A stretch of 64,000 nucleotides of DNA from NCBI RefSeq assembly GCF_037104765.1, contig NZ_JBAWSY010000015.1, positions 1-64,000 on the forward strand, given 5' to 3'. The stretch comes from Psychrobacillus mangrovi. Its GTDB lineage: Bacteria; Bacillota; Bacilli; Bacillales_A; Planococcaceae. Shown piece after piece: positions 1-8,986 of the stretch. The stretch's first letter is position 1. Each line of letters starts with the position of its first letter. A program made the position numbers and the translations under genes. A model generated the notes under the pieces. That model saw nothing but the letters and a program-made list of their open reading frames with translations. It did no database searches and was not told the origin of the DNA.

Positions 1-126
1 CTCTGCTTTAGAACGTTACTTAGAAGTACACACTGTAATATAAATTGAAACGCCGTATACGAGAACCGTACGTACGGTGTTGTGAGAGGGGCGAAAATAA
101 GTTAACTTATTCTCCCTCTACTCGAT
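1..126 (+). mobile_element. Group II intron, 3' end (domains V and VI)
   Basis: Only the 3' end lies inside the window. Domain V can be folded: CGCCGTA at 51-57 pairs with TACGGTG at 73-79, a two-base CG bulge sits at 71-72, and TACG/CGTA closes the distal stem. After a TTGT joiner, domain VI pairs AGAGGG with CCCTCT, with an inner AATAAG/CTTATT hairpin around 95-111. The unpaired A in CTCTACTCG is the likely branch point, and the intron probably ends at CTCGAT (126). This arrangement is characteristic of bacterial group II introns. The reverse transcriptase ORF would lie to the left, so activity cannot be judged. Confidence 0.75.
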
Positions 127-156
127 TAGTTGGTCCTGTTGTTATCCCTAAGACAG

Positions 157-334
157 GCTATACTTCACGCTGTGATGAAATGAATATGAAAATATATCCT
201 TTGGCGTCATCAGGATGTGCGCCTTGCACGCCGCATGGGCGCGAAGAGAAGAATGGGACTTTCGCGTAACGACTCATCCTCCGATGGCTCATACGTACCG
301 TGTGGTAAGCGCACGTCCGTATGGTTGGCATTCT
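157..334 (+). repeat. Intergenic repeat, copy 1 (inverted relative to copy 2 at 10005-10198)
   Basis: This non-coding stretch reappears in reverse complement after the dpp-ykf operon. Shared blocks include CGCTGTGATGAAATGAAT (168-185), CATCAGGATGTGCGCCTT, CGACTCATCCT and the end GGTTGGCATT (323-332). Copy 1 lacks about 25 bases present in copy 2. The rest of 335-489 is AT-rich and holds the dpp promoter region. A 74-codon ORF crossing this area spans the intron end and the repeat and is not considered real. Confidence 0.8.
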
Positions 335-489
335 ACTAGATAAACAGATTAATTCTTAGAAAACCAACAAGGAAGTTTTGCAAACTAATAAAAAAATATT
401 TTATAAATATTTGGACATATTGAAATTTTCTATATCTTTTGATAAAGTAATAGTTATTTCGATGAATGAAATGTTAAAGGGGGATGGAA

Positions 490-1314
490 ATGAAGCTATT
501 TCTTTCGATTGATATGGAAGGGATCACAGGTTTGCCAGATTATACTTTTGTGGACTCCAGTAAGCATAATTATGAACGTGCTCGCCGTATAATGACACAA
601 GAGGCAAACGCAATTGTAGAAGGCGCTTTATCAGTAGGGGTAAAAGAAGTTCTAGTTAATGATAGTCACTCTAAAATGAATAATATTTTAGTAGAAGAGT
701 TACATCCGGAAGCTTCTTTAATAACAGGAGATGTAAAACCTTTTTCGATGGTGCAGGCATTAGATGAGTCCTACCTTGGCGCAGTATTTGCTGGGTATCA
801 TTCAAGAGCAGGACAACCTGGAGTTATGAGCCACTCGATGATATTTGGAGTAAGAAATATGTATATAAACGATGTAGAAGTTGGTGAATTAGGATTAAAT
901 GCATATGTAGCTGGCCATTTTGGCGTGCCGGTCATTATGGTTGCAGGGGATGATGGAGCTTGTAGAGAGGCAGAGGCTTTGATTCCTGGGGTTGTCACTG
1001 CAGTTGTGAAAGAATCTATCTCTAGGTCCGCCGTTAAGACCTTGCATCCGCAAAAAGCGCATGCATTACTAAGAGAAAAGGTTGCACAAGCCATTAGTGG
1101 AAGAAATCAGGTTAAACCGCTCACACCTCCCAAAAATCCAACGTTACGTATTGAGTTTGTCAATTATGGCCAAGCAGAATGGGCAGCACTTATGCCAGGT
1201 TGCGAAATTATAGAAGGAACGACAATCGTTAAGTTCGAGGCGAAAGATATATTAGAAGCATACCGTGCGATGCTTGTGATGGTAGAGCTAGCAATGCAAA
1301 CGAAATTTTGTTAA
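490..1314 (+). CDS. dppA: DppA, zinc D-aminopeptidase
   Basis: Peptidase M55 family enzyme that removes N-terminal D-amino acids from peptides such as D-Ala-D-Ala, as in cell-wall recycling. The 274-residue length equals that of B. subtilis DppA. The family zinc ligands are visible at Asp8, Glu10, His60, His104 and Glu133, with catalytic His115. An ATG at 484 lies directly against the AAAGGGGG ribosome site, so the second ATG at 490 (spacing 6) is the better start and gives the canonical MKLFLSIDMEG opening. First gene of a nine-gene dpp-ykf operon. B. subtilis dpp is repressed by CodY and AbrB; a weak CodY-like box lies at 425-439. Confidence 0.95.
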   Translation: MKLFLSIDMEGITGLPDYTFVDSSKHNYERARRIMTQEANAIVEGALSVGVKEVLVNDSHSKMNNILVEELHPEASLITGDVKPFSMVQALDESYLGAVFAGYHSRAGQPGVMSHSMIFGVRNMYINDVEVGELGLNAYVAGHFGVPVIMVAGDDGACREAEALIPGVVTAVVKESISRSAVKTLHPQKAHALLREKVAQAISGRNQVKPLTPPKNPTLRIEFVNYGQAEWAALMPGCEIIEGTTIVKFEAKDILEAYRAMLVMVELAMQTKFC

Positions 1315-1329
1315 GGGGGAAGTTTGCTT

Positions 1330-2265
1330 ATGGCGAAGTATATTGTTAAACGTTTTTTAATGATGATAGCTACGATTCTAATCATTGCTACCGTAACTTT
1401 CGTATTAATGCACTCGGTTCCAGGTTCTCCATTTGACGGGGAAAGGACATCTAACCCTACAATTCAAGCAAACTTAGAAAAGTTTTATAAACTTGATGAA
1501 CCGATGCATGTTCAGTATTTGTATTATTTAAAATCAATTGTGACATTTGACTTCGGGCCTTCGATTAAAAAGCCGAATGACTCCGTAAATGAATTATTGG
1601 CAAGGGGATTTCCGATATCTTTTGAATTAGGAATGGTTACGATACTTGTCGCCTTAATATCCGGAATTATATTAGGGACGCTTGCTGCACTCCGGCACAA
1701 TGGAATAATTGACTACTTTGCGATGACTTTTGCAGTTGTTGGTATATCTGTCCCAAATTTCGTTCTTGCAACCTTACTTATACAACAATTGGCAGTAAAC
1801 TTACAGTGGCTACCAGCTGCTACTTGGAGCAGCCCGATACATATGATATTACCTACTCTTGCTCTTGCAACAGGTCCAACAGCAATCATTGCACGATTAA
1901 CGAGATCTAGCATGCTCGAAGTATTAACACAGGACTATATTAAAATGGCCCGTGCAAAAGGTCTCTCACCGGTGAGAATTGTAGTACGACATGCGTTAAG
2001 AAATGCGCTTATGCCGGTTGTAACAATTTTGGGAACAATGCTTGCTGGTATATTAACGGGAACTTTTGTTATAGAGAGGATATTTGCCATTCCAGGAATG
2101 GGAAAATATTTTGTAGAGAGCATTAATAACCGAGATTATCCTGTCATTATGGGATCTACCGTTTTCTATAGTGCATTTCTCGTTTTCATGTTGTTCCTAG
2201 TAGATATTGTATATGGATTTCTAGATCCACGAATAAAATTACATCGTAAAGAGGGGGATGCGTAA
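1330..2265 (+). CDS. dppB: DppB, dipeptide ABC transporter permease
   Basis: Inner-membrane permease of the dipeptide/oligopeptide ABC importer (311 residues). It has an N-terminal membrane segment (about 8-30), a long external region, then a block of five hydrophobic segments. The EAA-type coupling loop that contacts the ATPases is at about 203-230 (MARAKGLSPVRIVVRHALRN). The start is ATG 1330, seven bases after AAGGGGGAAG; a TTG two codons earlier is too close to the ribosome site. Its stop overlaps the dppC start (TAATG), which fits translational coupling. Confidence 0.95.
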   Translation: MAKYIVKRFLMMIATILIIATVTFVLMHSVPGSPFDGERTSNPTIQANLEKFYKLDEPMHVQYLYYLKSIVTFDFGPSIKKPNDSVNELLARGFPISFELGMVTILVALISGIILGTLAALRHNGIIDYFAMTFAVVGISVPNFVLATLLIQQLAVNLQWLPAATWSSPIHMILPTLALATGPTAIIARLTRSSMLEVLTQDYIKMARAKGLSPVRIVVRHALRNALMPVVTILGTMLAGILTGTFVIERIFAIPGMGKYFVESINNRDYPVIMGSTVFYSAFLVFMLFLVDIVYGFLDPRIKLHRKEGDA

Positions 2266-3212
2266 TGACAAACCCACAAAACGTGGTGTCCCCACAAAAT
2301 ATAAAGGACGAGTGGTTTCGTCCAAAACCAAAAGATCAAGTAAAAGCAGAGTCTGTTGTTAGGCCTTCTTTGTCTTATTGGAAAGATGCATGGCGTAGAC
2401 TACGAAAAAATAAACTTGCAATGGGCGGACTAATATTTCTAATATTACTTACGCTTTTTGCCATATTTGGTCCAATTTTTTCTCCTTATTCGGTAACTGC
2501 CACAGATTACCCAAGTCAAAACCAAGGTCCTTCTGCCGCCCATTGGTTTGGCACGGATGAGGCAGGTCGAGACGTATTTACTAGGACTTGGTATGGTGCT
2601 CGAATTTCTTTATTTGTAGGGGTAATGGCAGCCCTTATCGACTTTTTCATTGGAATTATTTACGGTGGTATAAGTGGATATAAAGGTGGACGAACAGATG
2701 CATTAATGATGCGTATAGTAGAAGTGCTTTATGGATTGCCACATTTGTTAGTCGTTATATTATTAATGGTTGTAATGGGGGCAAGCTTAACCACCATTAT
2801 TGTAGCTCTTACGGTTACAGGGTGGGTAGGTATGGCTCGTATTGTTCGAGGACAGGTATTGCAAATAAAAAACTATGAATTCGTGACTGCCTCTAAATCC
2901 TTTGGTGCAAAGACTTCTAGAATTTTACGGAAAAATCTGCTGCCAAATACGATGGGTCCGATTATAGTTCAAATGACGCTTACTGTTCCAAGTGCTATTT
3001 TTGCAGAAGCATTTCTAAGCTTTTTAGGATTAGGTATTGCAGCACCTTTTGCAAGTTGGGGTGTCATGGCGAATGATGCATTACCAGTAATTTTATCTGG
3101 TCACTGGTGGCGTTTATTCTTTCCAGCACTTTTCATTTCCCTAACGATGTTTGCTTTTAATGTATTGGGAGATGGTTTGCAAGATGCACTCGATCCGAAG
3201 TTAAGGAGGTAA
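2265..3212 (+). CDS. dppC: DppC, dipeptide ABC transporter permease
   Basis: Second permease of the importer, 315 residues, with the extended soluble N-terminus (about 45 residues) typical of OppC/DppC proteins. The first membrane helix is at about 50-72. The conserved HWFGTDEAGRDVFTR region and the EAA loop (around ASKSFGAKTSRILRKNLLPN) are visible. It forms the translocation pore with DppB. The start ATG overlaps the dppB stop, and GAGGGGGA lies upstream. Confidence 0.95.
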   Translation: MTNPQNVVSPQNIKDEWFRPKPKDQVKAESVVRPSLSYWKDAWRRLRKNKLAMGGLIFLILLTLFAIFGPIFSPYSVTATDYPSQNQGPSAAHWFGTDEAGRDVFTRTWYGARISLFVGVMAALIDFFIGIIYGGISGYKGGRTDALMMRIVEVLYGLPHLLVVILLMVVMGASLTTIIVALTVTGWVGMARIVRGQVLQIKNYEFVTASKSFGAKTSRILRKNLLPNTMGPIIVQMTLTVPSAIFAEAFLSFLGLGIAAPFASWGVMANDALPVILSGHWWRLFFPALFISLTMFAFNVLGDGLQDALDPKLRR

Positions 3213-3218
3213 CAGTTG

Positions 3219-4226
3219 GTGAATGACCTAAAAGAGAAAATTTTACTAGTTGATAACTTACAAGTTTCTTTCCGCACATTCGGGGGGGAAGTTGAAGCCA
3301 TTAGAGGTGTTAGTTTCGATTTATATAAAGGGGAAACACTTGCTATTGTAGGTGAATCTGGGTGTGGTAAAAGTGTTACTTCCAATGCAATTATGGGGTT
3401 GATTCCACAGCCTGCTGGAATCATTAAAAATGGGAGTATTATGTTCAAAGGCAAAGACTTAACTAAATTGTCTAAAGCACAGCTAAGGAAAGTACAAGGT
3501 GTAGATATTTCGATGATCTTCCAAGATCCTATGACAGCGTTAAATCCTACACTTTCCATTGGAGAACAACTGACTGAAGGGCTACGAACGCACCATAAAA
3601 TAGGAAAGCAAGAAGCAAAAAAGAAAGCGATTGAGATGTTAAATCTTGTAGGGATTCCAAATCCTGAAGAACGGTTAAAGCAATTTCCTCACCAGTTTTC
3701 AGGTGGAATGCGTCAACGAATAGTGATTGCAATTGCACTTATTTGTGACCCAGAATTATTGATCGCGGACGAACCGACAACAGCATTAGATGTAACGATT
3801 CAAGCGCAGATTTTAGAACTGTTTGAGGAGATTCAACGAAAAACGGACATATCTATTATACTAATCACACATGATTTAGGAGTTGTGGCTAAAATTGCAG
3901 ACCGGATTGCGGTAATGTATGCGGGAAAAATTGTGGAAATCGGTGATAAAAGAGAAATCTTCTATACCCCAGAGCATCCATATACTAAAGGATTATTAAA
4001 TTCGGTCCCGCGACTAGATCTGGAGGAAGAAGAATTACAACCAATAGAAGGTACTCCACCTGATTTATTTTCACCTCCAAAGGGGTGTCCTTTTACCGCC
4101 CGTTGTGATTTTGCAATGGAGGTTTGTGAGCATGCCTATCCATTTACTGCAAGGTTATCAGAAGCGCATGCAGTTGATTGCTGGTTACAAGATGAGCGGG
4201 CAAAAGTATTGGTAGAGCAAAGATAG
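3219..4226 (+). CDS. dppD: DppD, dipeptide ABC transporter ATPase
   Basis: Cytoplasmic ATPase of the peptide importer. Visible motifs are Walker A GESGCGKS (about 46-53), signature SGGMRQR, and Walker B LLIADEP followed by TTALDVT. The C-terminal oligopeptide-transporter extension carries cysteines (CPFTARC...C) that in this family may hold an Fe-S cluster. AAGGAGGT at 3203-3210 is followed by TTG (3216) and GTG (3219); GTG, at spacing 8, is preferred, though TTG is possible. It likely pairs with the second ATPase encoded at 8987-9949. Confidence 0.93.
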   Translation: MNDLKEKILLVDNLQVSFRTFGGEVEAIRGVSFDLYKGETLAIVGESGCGKSVTSNAIMGLIPQPAGIIKNGSIMFKGKDLTKLSKAQLRKVQGVDISMIFQDPMTALNPTLSIGEQLTEGLRTHHKIGKQEAKKKAIEMLNLVGIPNPEERLKQFPHQFSGGMRQRIVIAIALICDPELLIADEPTTALDVTIQAQILELFEEIQRKTDISIILITHDLGVVAKIADRIAVMYAGKIVEIGDKREIFYTPEHPYTKGLLNSVPRLDLEEEELQPIEGTPPDLFSPPKGCPFTARCDFAMEVCEHAYPFTARLSEAHAVDCWLQDERAKVLVEQR

Positions 4227-4284
4227 GGTTGGATGAGCGCGCGAAAGTGCATTCACATATATACAATACAAAGGGGGAACTAAA

Positions 4285-5934
4285 ATGAAGAAGTGGTTAT
4301 CGTTATTTGCTTTAGCATTTTTGGCATTGGTGCTATCAGCGTGTACAGCAAACAAAAATGCAGGCGAAGAAAAACCTGCAGAGACAACAAAAGGGGAAGA
4401 AAAAACCGAAGAAGCAGAAGTGGCAAAAGAAAAAGTACTTTATTTAAATAATGGAAATGAACCAACCTCGTTTGACCCATCCGTAGGGTTTGATGCAGTA
4501 TCCTGGAATTCATTAAACAATATTATGGAAGGATTAGTAAGACTTTCAAAGGAACATATTGCAGAGCCAGCTACGGCTGAGAAAGTAGATGTATCTGAAG
4601 ATGGTTTGACATATACGTTTACAATTCGTGAGGATGCAAAATGGTCTAATGGAGATCCGGTACTAGCAAGTGACTTCGTATATGGCTGGTTGCATATGTT
4701 AAATCCAGAAACTGCCTCTCCAGCAGCTTTCCTTGCATATTTCATTGAAGGAGCAGAGGCATACAATAATGGAGAAGGTACTGCTGACGCTGTAGCGATT
4801 AAAGCATTAGAAGAAAAAGTGTTCGAAGTTAAATTAAATACACCTACAGAGGCATTCTTGAATATTATTACGAATCCAAGCTTTTTCCCGGTAAATGAAA
4901 AAGTGGCGACGGAAAATCCAACTTGGTTTACAGAAGCAGGCACATTTGTTGGAAATGGACCATTTAAATTGGCATCATGGGAACATGATGTAAGCTTCTC
5001 GTTTGCAAAAAATGAAAACTATTGGGATGCAGGTTCTGTTAAGCTAGACAAAATTGAATGGGCAATGGTAGATGACTCAAACACGGAATATCAAATGTAC
5101 AAAACTGGAGAACTAGATGTCTCTGATGTTCCATCTGAACTTGCAGATCAGCTAATGAGTGATCCAGAGCTTAAAAATGAAGATCAAGCAGGTTTATACT
5201 TCTATCGTTTTAATGTATCACAAGAGCCTTTTACAAACAAAAAAATTCGCCAAGCATTTGGCTTAGCGGTTAACCAACAAGAAATCGTGGATTTTGTAAC
5301 GAAAAATGGTGAGAAGCCAGCAGAAGGATTTGTTCCTTATGGTTTTATTGGTCCAGATGGTAAAGAATTTAGAGAAACTGCAGGCAAGTTAACTGGTTTT
5401 GATGCAGAAAAGGCAAAAACATTATTAGCTGAAGGTATGGCTGAAGAAGGATACACGGCATTACCGGAAGTGGTTTTAACTTACTCTACAAGTGACACTC
5501 ATAAAAAAATTGCTGAAGCTCTTCAAAGTAAGTTTAAAGAAGTATTAGGGGTGGATGTGAAGCTGCAAAATGTAGAAGCAAGTGTATTCTCTGCGGAGCA
5601 AAAAGAATTTAAATACCAATTGTCACGTTCATCTTTCTTATTTGACTATGCTGATCCAGTAAACGCATTAGAAAGCTTCATAACTGGTTCTTCTATGAAT
5701 CGTACAACATGGTCAAATCCTGAATATGATAACTTGATTGAAGATATTAAAAACGAAACAGATGAAGCTAAACGTTGGGAAATGTTAATCCAAGCAGACG
5801 CAATGCTAATGGAAGAAATGCCAGTTTTCCCAGTACATTACTACAACCAAGTAACACTTGAAAAGTCCAACGTATCTGGTATCGTTAGACATCCGGTAGG
5901 TTATATGGATTTAAAATCGGCAGATAAAGAATAA
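4285..5934 (+). CDS. dppE: DppE, peptide-binding lipoprotein
   Basis: Extracellular solute-binding protein (SBP_bac_5 family, 549 residues) that delivers peptides to DppBC. The N-terminus is a lipoprotein signal with lipobox LSAC and Cys20 as the lipidated residue. A Glu/Lys-rich linker (about 25-52) precedes the two-lobed binding domain. ATG 4285 follows AAAGGGGGAAC. It sits in mid-operon between the ATPase dppD and the cytoplasmic peptidase genes, as in B. subtilis. Whether it prefers murein tripeptides or general dipeptides cannot be read from sequence. Confidence 0.93.
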   Translation: MKKWLSLFALAFLALVLSACTANKNAGEEKPAETTKGEEKTEEAEVAKEKVLYLNNGNEPTSFDPSVGFDAVSWNSLNNIMEGLVRLSKEHIAEPATAEKVDVSEDGLTYTFTIREDAKWSNGDPVLASDFVYGWLHMLNPETASPAAFLAYFIEGAEAYNNGEGTADAVAIKALEEKVFEVKLNTPTEAFLNIITNPSFFPVNEKVATENPTWFTEAGTFVGNGPFKLASWEHDVSFSFAKNENYWDAGSVKLDKIEWAMVDDSNTEYQMYKTGELDVSDVPSELADQLMSDPELKNEDQAGLYFYRFNVSQEPFTNKKIRQAFGLAVNQQEIVDFVTKNGEKPAEGFVPYGFIGPDGKEFRETAGKLTGFDAEKAKTLLAEGMAEEGYTALPEVVLTYSTSDTHKKIAEALQSKFKEVLGVDVKLQNVEASVFSAEQKEFKYQLSRSSFLFDYADPVNALESFITGSSMNRTTWSNPEYDNLIEDIKNETDEAKRWEMLIQADAMLMEEMPVFPVHYYNQVTLEKSNVSGIVRHPVGYMDLKSADKE

Positions 5935-5967
5935 AAAGTATAAGCGCCTAAAATTTTTAAACTGATG

Positions 5968-5999
5968 GATGCGGTGCTCAAAGTAGTGCCGCATCTTCT
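5968..5999 (+). terminator. Hairpin between dppE and ykfA
   Basis: GATGCGGTGCT (5968-5978) pairs with AGTGCCGCATC (5985-5995), 11 bp with two G-U pairs and a CAAAGT loop, followed by a short TTCTAT. The poly-T tract is weak, so it may act as a partial terminator or 3' stabiliser that sets dppABCDE expression above the ykf genes. Confidence 0.5.
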
Positions 6000-6019
6000 A
6001 TATTAAGGAGATTACCTAT

Positions 6020-6943
6020 ATGAAAATTCGACCGAAAAGATTGCAAAAAGGAGATACGATTGGAATTATCGCTCCTTCCAGTCCCCCTAATCTAAAGCAG
6101 TTAAACAATTCACTAGCATTTCTAGATGAACTAGGCTTGTCTTATCAAATGGGGAAAAGTGTAGAAAACGTGTATGGTTATCTTGCTGGTAATGATGAAG
6201 ATAGATTAGAAGATTTACATGAAATGTTTGGTAACCCGGACATCGCCGGAATCATTTGTGCAGGTGGAGGTTATGGTTCAGCTCGGTATACAGATAAAAT
6301 AGATTTTCAATTAATGAATGAACACCCTAAAATTTTCTGGGGATATTCAGATATTACTTTTTTACATACAGGGATGAATTTATATTCAGATATCGTCACT
6401 TTCCATGGTCCAATGCTAGCTTCTGATGTAGGGAAATCTACTTTTTCGGATTTATCCAGAAAAATGTTTCAACAGTTATTTGAGCCAATGGAGCTTCACT
6501 ATTCAGCAGCAATTTCCCCACTCACTAGCATCTCAGGAGGAGTAGCACGAGGAGAGTTAACGGGCGGAAATTTATCACTACTTGCAAGTGGAATAGGGAC
6601 GAAATACGAAGTAGATACAAGAGATAAAATATTGTTAATAGAAGATATTGGAGAAGAGCCATACCGTGTGGATGGGATGCTCAATCAGCTTAGACAAGCG
6701 GGCAAATTGGATGATGCTGCAGGCTTTGTCATTGGGGACTTTAATGATGCAGAGCCTAAAAAACGCAAAGTTTCCTTGTCTTTAGACGAAGTGTTGGATC
6801 ACTATATAGGTAATTTAGGAAAGCCCGCAGTGAAAGGCTTCAAAATTGGGCATTGTGAGCCGCATTTTGCAGTTCCGCTTGGCTCCGAGGCACAGCTGGA
6901 TGCAGAAAACTTATCACTTGTTATCCTTCCAGGTGTGGAATAA
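6020..6943 (+). CDS. ykfA: YkfA, LdcA/MccF-like serine peptidase (S66)
   Basis: Cytoplasmic serine carboxypeptidase of the LD-carboxypeptidase/microcin-immunity family, 307 residues. The S66 triad can be placed: Ser110 in WGYSD, Glu208 in LIEDIGEEPYR and His278 in IGHCEPH. In the dpp-ykf setting it probably cuts L,D bonds of murein tetrapeptides; a role against microcin-C-like aminoacyl nucleotides is the alternative for this family. ATG 6020 follows AAGGAG. Confidence 0.88.
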   Translation: MKIRPKRLQKGDTIGIIAPSSPPNLKQLNNSLAFLDELGLSYQMGKSVENVYGYLAGNDEDRLEDLHEMFGNPDIAGIICAGGGYGSARYTDKIDFQLMNEHPKIFWGYSDITFLHTGMNLYSDIVTFHGPMLASDVGKSTFSDLSRKMFQQLFEPMELHYSAAISPLTSISGGVARGELTGGNLSLLASGIGTKYEVDTRDKILLIEDIGEEPYRVDGMLNQLRQAGKLDDAAGFVIGDFNDAEPKKRKVSLSLDEVLDHYIGNLGKPAVKGFKIGHCEPHFAVPLGSEAQLDAENLSLVILPGVE

Positions 6944-6956
6944 GGGGGACATCTAG

Positions 6957-8039
6957 TTGATTATACAATCTATTGAAACATGGGATGTGGCAGTTCCGCT
7001 TACAAAGCCTTTTAAAACTGCCCTACGTACTGTTACTACTGCATATTCTATTTTTGTTAAGGTCACTACGAGTGAAGGGCAAATTGGTTATGGTGAAGCG
7101 CCTCCTACGCATGTTATTACAGGAGAGTCAATGGACAGTATTCGGTACGCTGTCAATGAAATAATTGCGCCTCAATTAATTGGAATAAATCTTTTGGAAA
7201 GTGAAATCATTTTTCAAAAATTGAACAATTCTCTTGTAAGAAATACGAGTGCGAAAGCAGCAGTTGATATGGCGATACACGATTTACTTTCACGTATGTC
7301 CGGACTTCCTTTATATCAATTTCTAGGTGGGTATCGAAGTACGCTTGAAACTGATTTTACAGTTAGTGTAAATGAACCAACAGAAATGGCAGATGATGCT
7401 GAGCGATATGTAAAGGACGGGTTTGACATACTGAAAGTAAAGGTTGGTATAGGAGAAATAAAAGATGATATCGACCGTATTCTTGCTATCCGAGAAAGAG
7501 TAGGAAATGGACCGAAGCTAAGACTTGATGCAAACCAAGGTTGGAATGCAAAAGAAGCAGTACGTGCAATCCAAAAAATGGAGGATGCTGGTCTTGCTAT
7601 CGAGTTTGTAGAGCAACCTGTTCCAGCTCATGATATAGAAGGATTGAAATATGTAACTGATCGAACGGATACTCCAATCATGGCTGATGAAAGTGTATTT
7701 TCAGTAAATGATGCCAAAAGGGTTTTAGAAATGCGTGCTGCAGATTTGATTAATATTAAGCTGATGAAATCAGGCGGTATATATAACGCTAAAAAAATTA
7801 ATACACTTGCTGAAGCAAATGGTGTTGCATGTATGGTAGGCAGTATGATTGAAACAAAAATAGGAATTACAGCGGCTGCTCATTTTGCTGCTAGTCATCC
7901 AAATATTCAATACTTCGATTTTGATGCACCACTAATGCTAGCAAAGGATCTTGTTCTTGGTGGGGTCATATACGAAGCAAGTAGAATGAGGTTTTCGAAT
8001 GAAAATGGACTTGGTATTTCACGTATTAAGAAGGAATAA
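6957..8039 (+). CDS. ykfB: YkfB, L-Ala-D/L-Glu epimerase
   Basis: Enolase-superfamily epimerase that interconverts L-Ala-D-Glu and L-Ala-L-Glu, letting murein dipeptides be hydrolysed by ordinary peptidases. All expected active-site residues of the 360-residue protein are present: Lys160/Lys162 (KVKVG), metal ligands Asp191 (DANQGW), Glu219 (EQP) and Asp244 (ADES), and Lys268 (NIKLMKSGG). The start is TTG 6957, seven bases after AAGGGGGA, with no better ATG nearby. Confidence 0.95.
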   Translation: MIIQSIETWDVAVPLTKPFKTALRTVTTAYSIFVKVTTSEGQIGYGEAPPTHVITGESMDSIRYAVNEIIAPQLIGINLLESEIIFQKLNNSLVRNTSAKAAVDMAIHDLLSRMSGLPLYQFLGGYRSTLETDFTVSVNEPTEMADDAERYVKDGFDILKVKVGIGEIKDDIDRILAIRERVGNGPKLRLDANQGWNAKEAVRAIQKMEDAGLAIEFVEQPVPAHDIEGLKYVTDRTDTPIMADESVFSVNDAKRVLEMRAADLINIKLMKSGGIYNAKKINTLAEANGVACMVGSMIETKIGITAAAHFAASHPNIQYFDFDAPLMLAKDLVLGGVIYEASRMRFSNENGLGISRIKKE

Positions 8040-8051
8040 GGGGGCTTATGA

Positions 8052-8975
8052 ATGACTACAGAAGCAAATGAATGGGTTTGTTCTGTGAAAGTCGCTACTG
8101 TTTGGACGGAACCGTCTTCTGCCAGAGATTTAGATGCACCTGGTATTGCAAATCCTGTTTTATTAGTTGAATGGCTAGAAGCATTACCTTATAAAGAAAG
8201 ACTTGCACTTTGTAATGAAAACAGAGTACAAACGCAACTTTTATATGGAGAGCCTGTGCTTATAGAAAAAATTGAAGGAGACTGGGCTAAAATTATCGCA
8301 ATATGGCAGTCTTCTAAAAAGGATTCTCGTGGTTATCCTGGTTGGGTTCCTTTATCGCAACTATCAAAACAGGAGCGAGTAGATGCAATTGGCGTTACAC
8401 GTGTTTCCTCCATGAAAGCTCAGCTTTTGGATATGAATGAGAAGCCGCTGCTTGTACTGCCATTTAATACGACACTTCCTGTTATTTCAGAGAATGTAAC
8501 CTATTTTCAAGTACAAACCCCCCATGGAAAAGCATTGCTATCAAAAAAGCACGCAAATTTTGCTGAAACGATGGAGCGATTTTCTCAACAATCTGCAGAA
8601 GATGCAGTGGATTTAGGTGAGCTTTACTTAGATCTTCCTTACTTATGGGGCGGTATGTCTCCTTATGGCTATGATTGTTCAGGATTCTCATACAATATGT
8701 TGAAGGCATGTGGCTATTTAATCCCGCGAGATGCAAGTGACCAAGCGGTTAGTGGAGAAGAAGTACCGATTGATAATACCTCCTTATGGAAAAAGGGTGA
8801 TTTAATCTTTTTCGCAAATGACGAAGGGAAAGGATCTGTGCGTCATGTTGGATTTTATTATGGAAATGGACAGTTACTTCATTCCCCATCCACTGGGCAA
8901 ACAGTTGAAATTTTAGTATTAGAAGGTTCTAAGCTTGTGAAGGAAATATGTGCAGTGAGAAGATTTGCCGTATAG
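8052..8975 (+). CDS. ykfC: YkfC, NlpC/P60 gamma-D-Glu-diamino acid endopeptidase
   Basis: Cysteine endopeptidase cutting the gamma-D-glutamyl-diaminopimelate (or lysine) bond of free murein peptides. An SH3-like N-terminal part (about 10-165) precedes an NlpC/P60 domain with Cys209 (YDCSGFS), His265 (RHVGFYYG) and third polar residue His277. No signal peptide is seen, consistent with a cytoplasmic recycling role as in B. subtilis YkfC. ATG 8052 sits seven bases after AAGGGGG; an overlapping ATG at 8048 is out of frame. Confidence 0.93.
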   Translation: MTTEANEWVCSVKVATVWTEPSSARDLDAPGIANPVLLVEWLEALPYKERLALCNENRVQTQLLYGEPVLIEKIEGDWAKIIAIWQSSKKDSRGYPGWVPLSQLSKQERVDAIGVTRVSSMKAQLLDMNEKPLLVLPFNTTLPVISENVTYFQVQTPHGKALLSKKHANFAETMERFSQQSAEDAVDLGELYLDLPYLWGGMSPYGYDCSGFSYNMLKACGYLIPRDASDQAVSGEEVPIDNTSLWKKGDLIFFANDEGKGSVRHVGFYYGNGQLLHSPSTGQTVEILVLEGSKLVKEICAVRRFAV

Positions 8976-8986
8976 GGGGGATTAAC

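Noticed and set aside
45..269. 74-codon ORF at the left edge
   Set aside because: It runs through group II intron domain V/VI and the intergenic repeat, has no ribosome site, and its sequence is explained by those elements.
798..1094. Long antisense ORFs over dppA and many core genes
   Set aside because: They are shadows of strongly coding genes on the other strand, without ribosome sites or recognisable domains.
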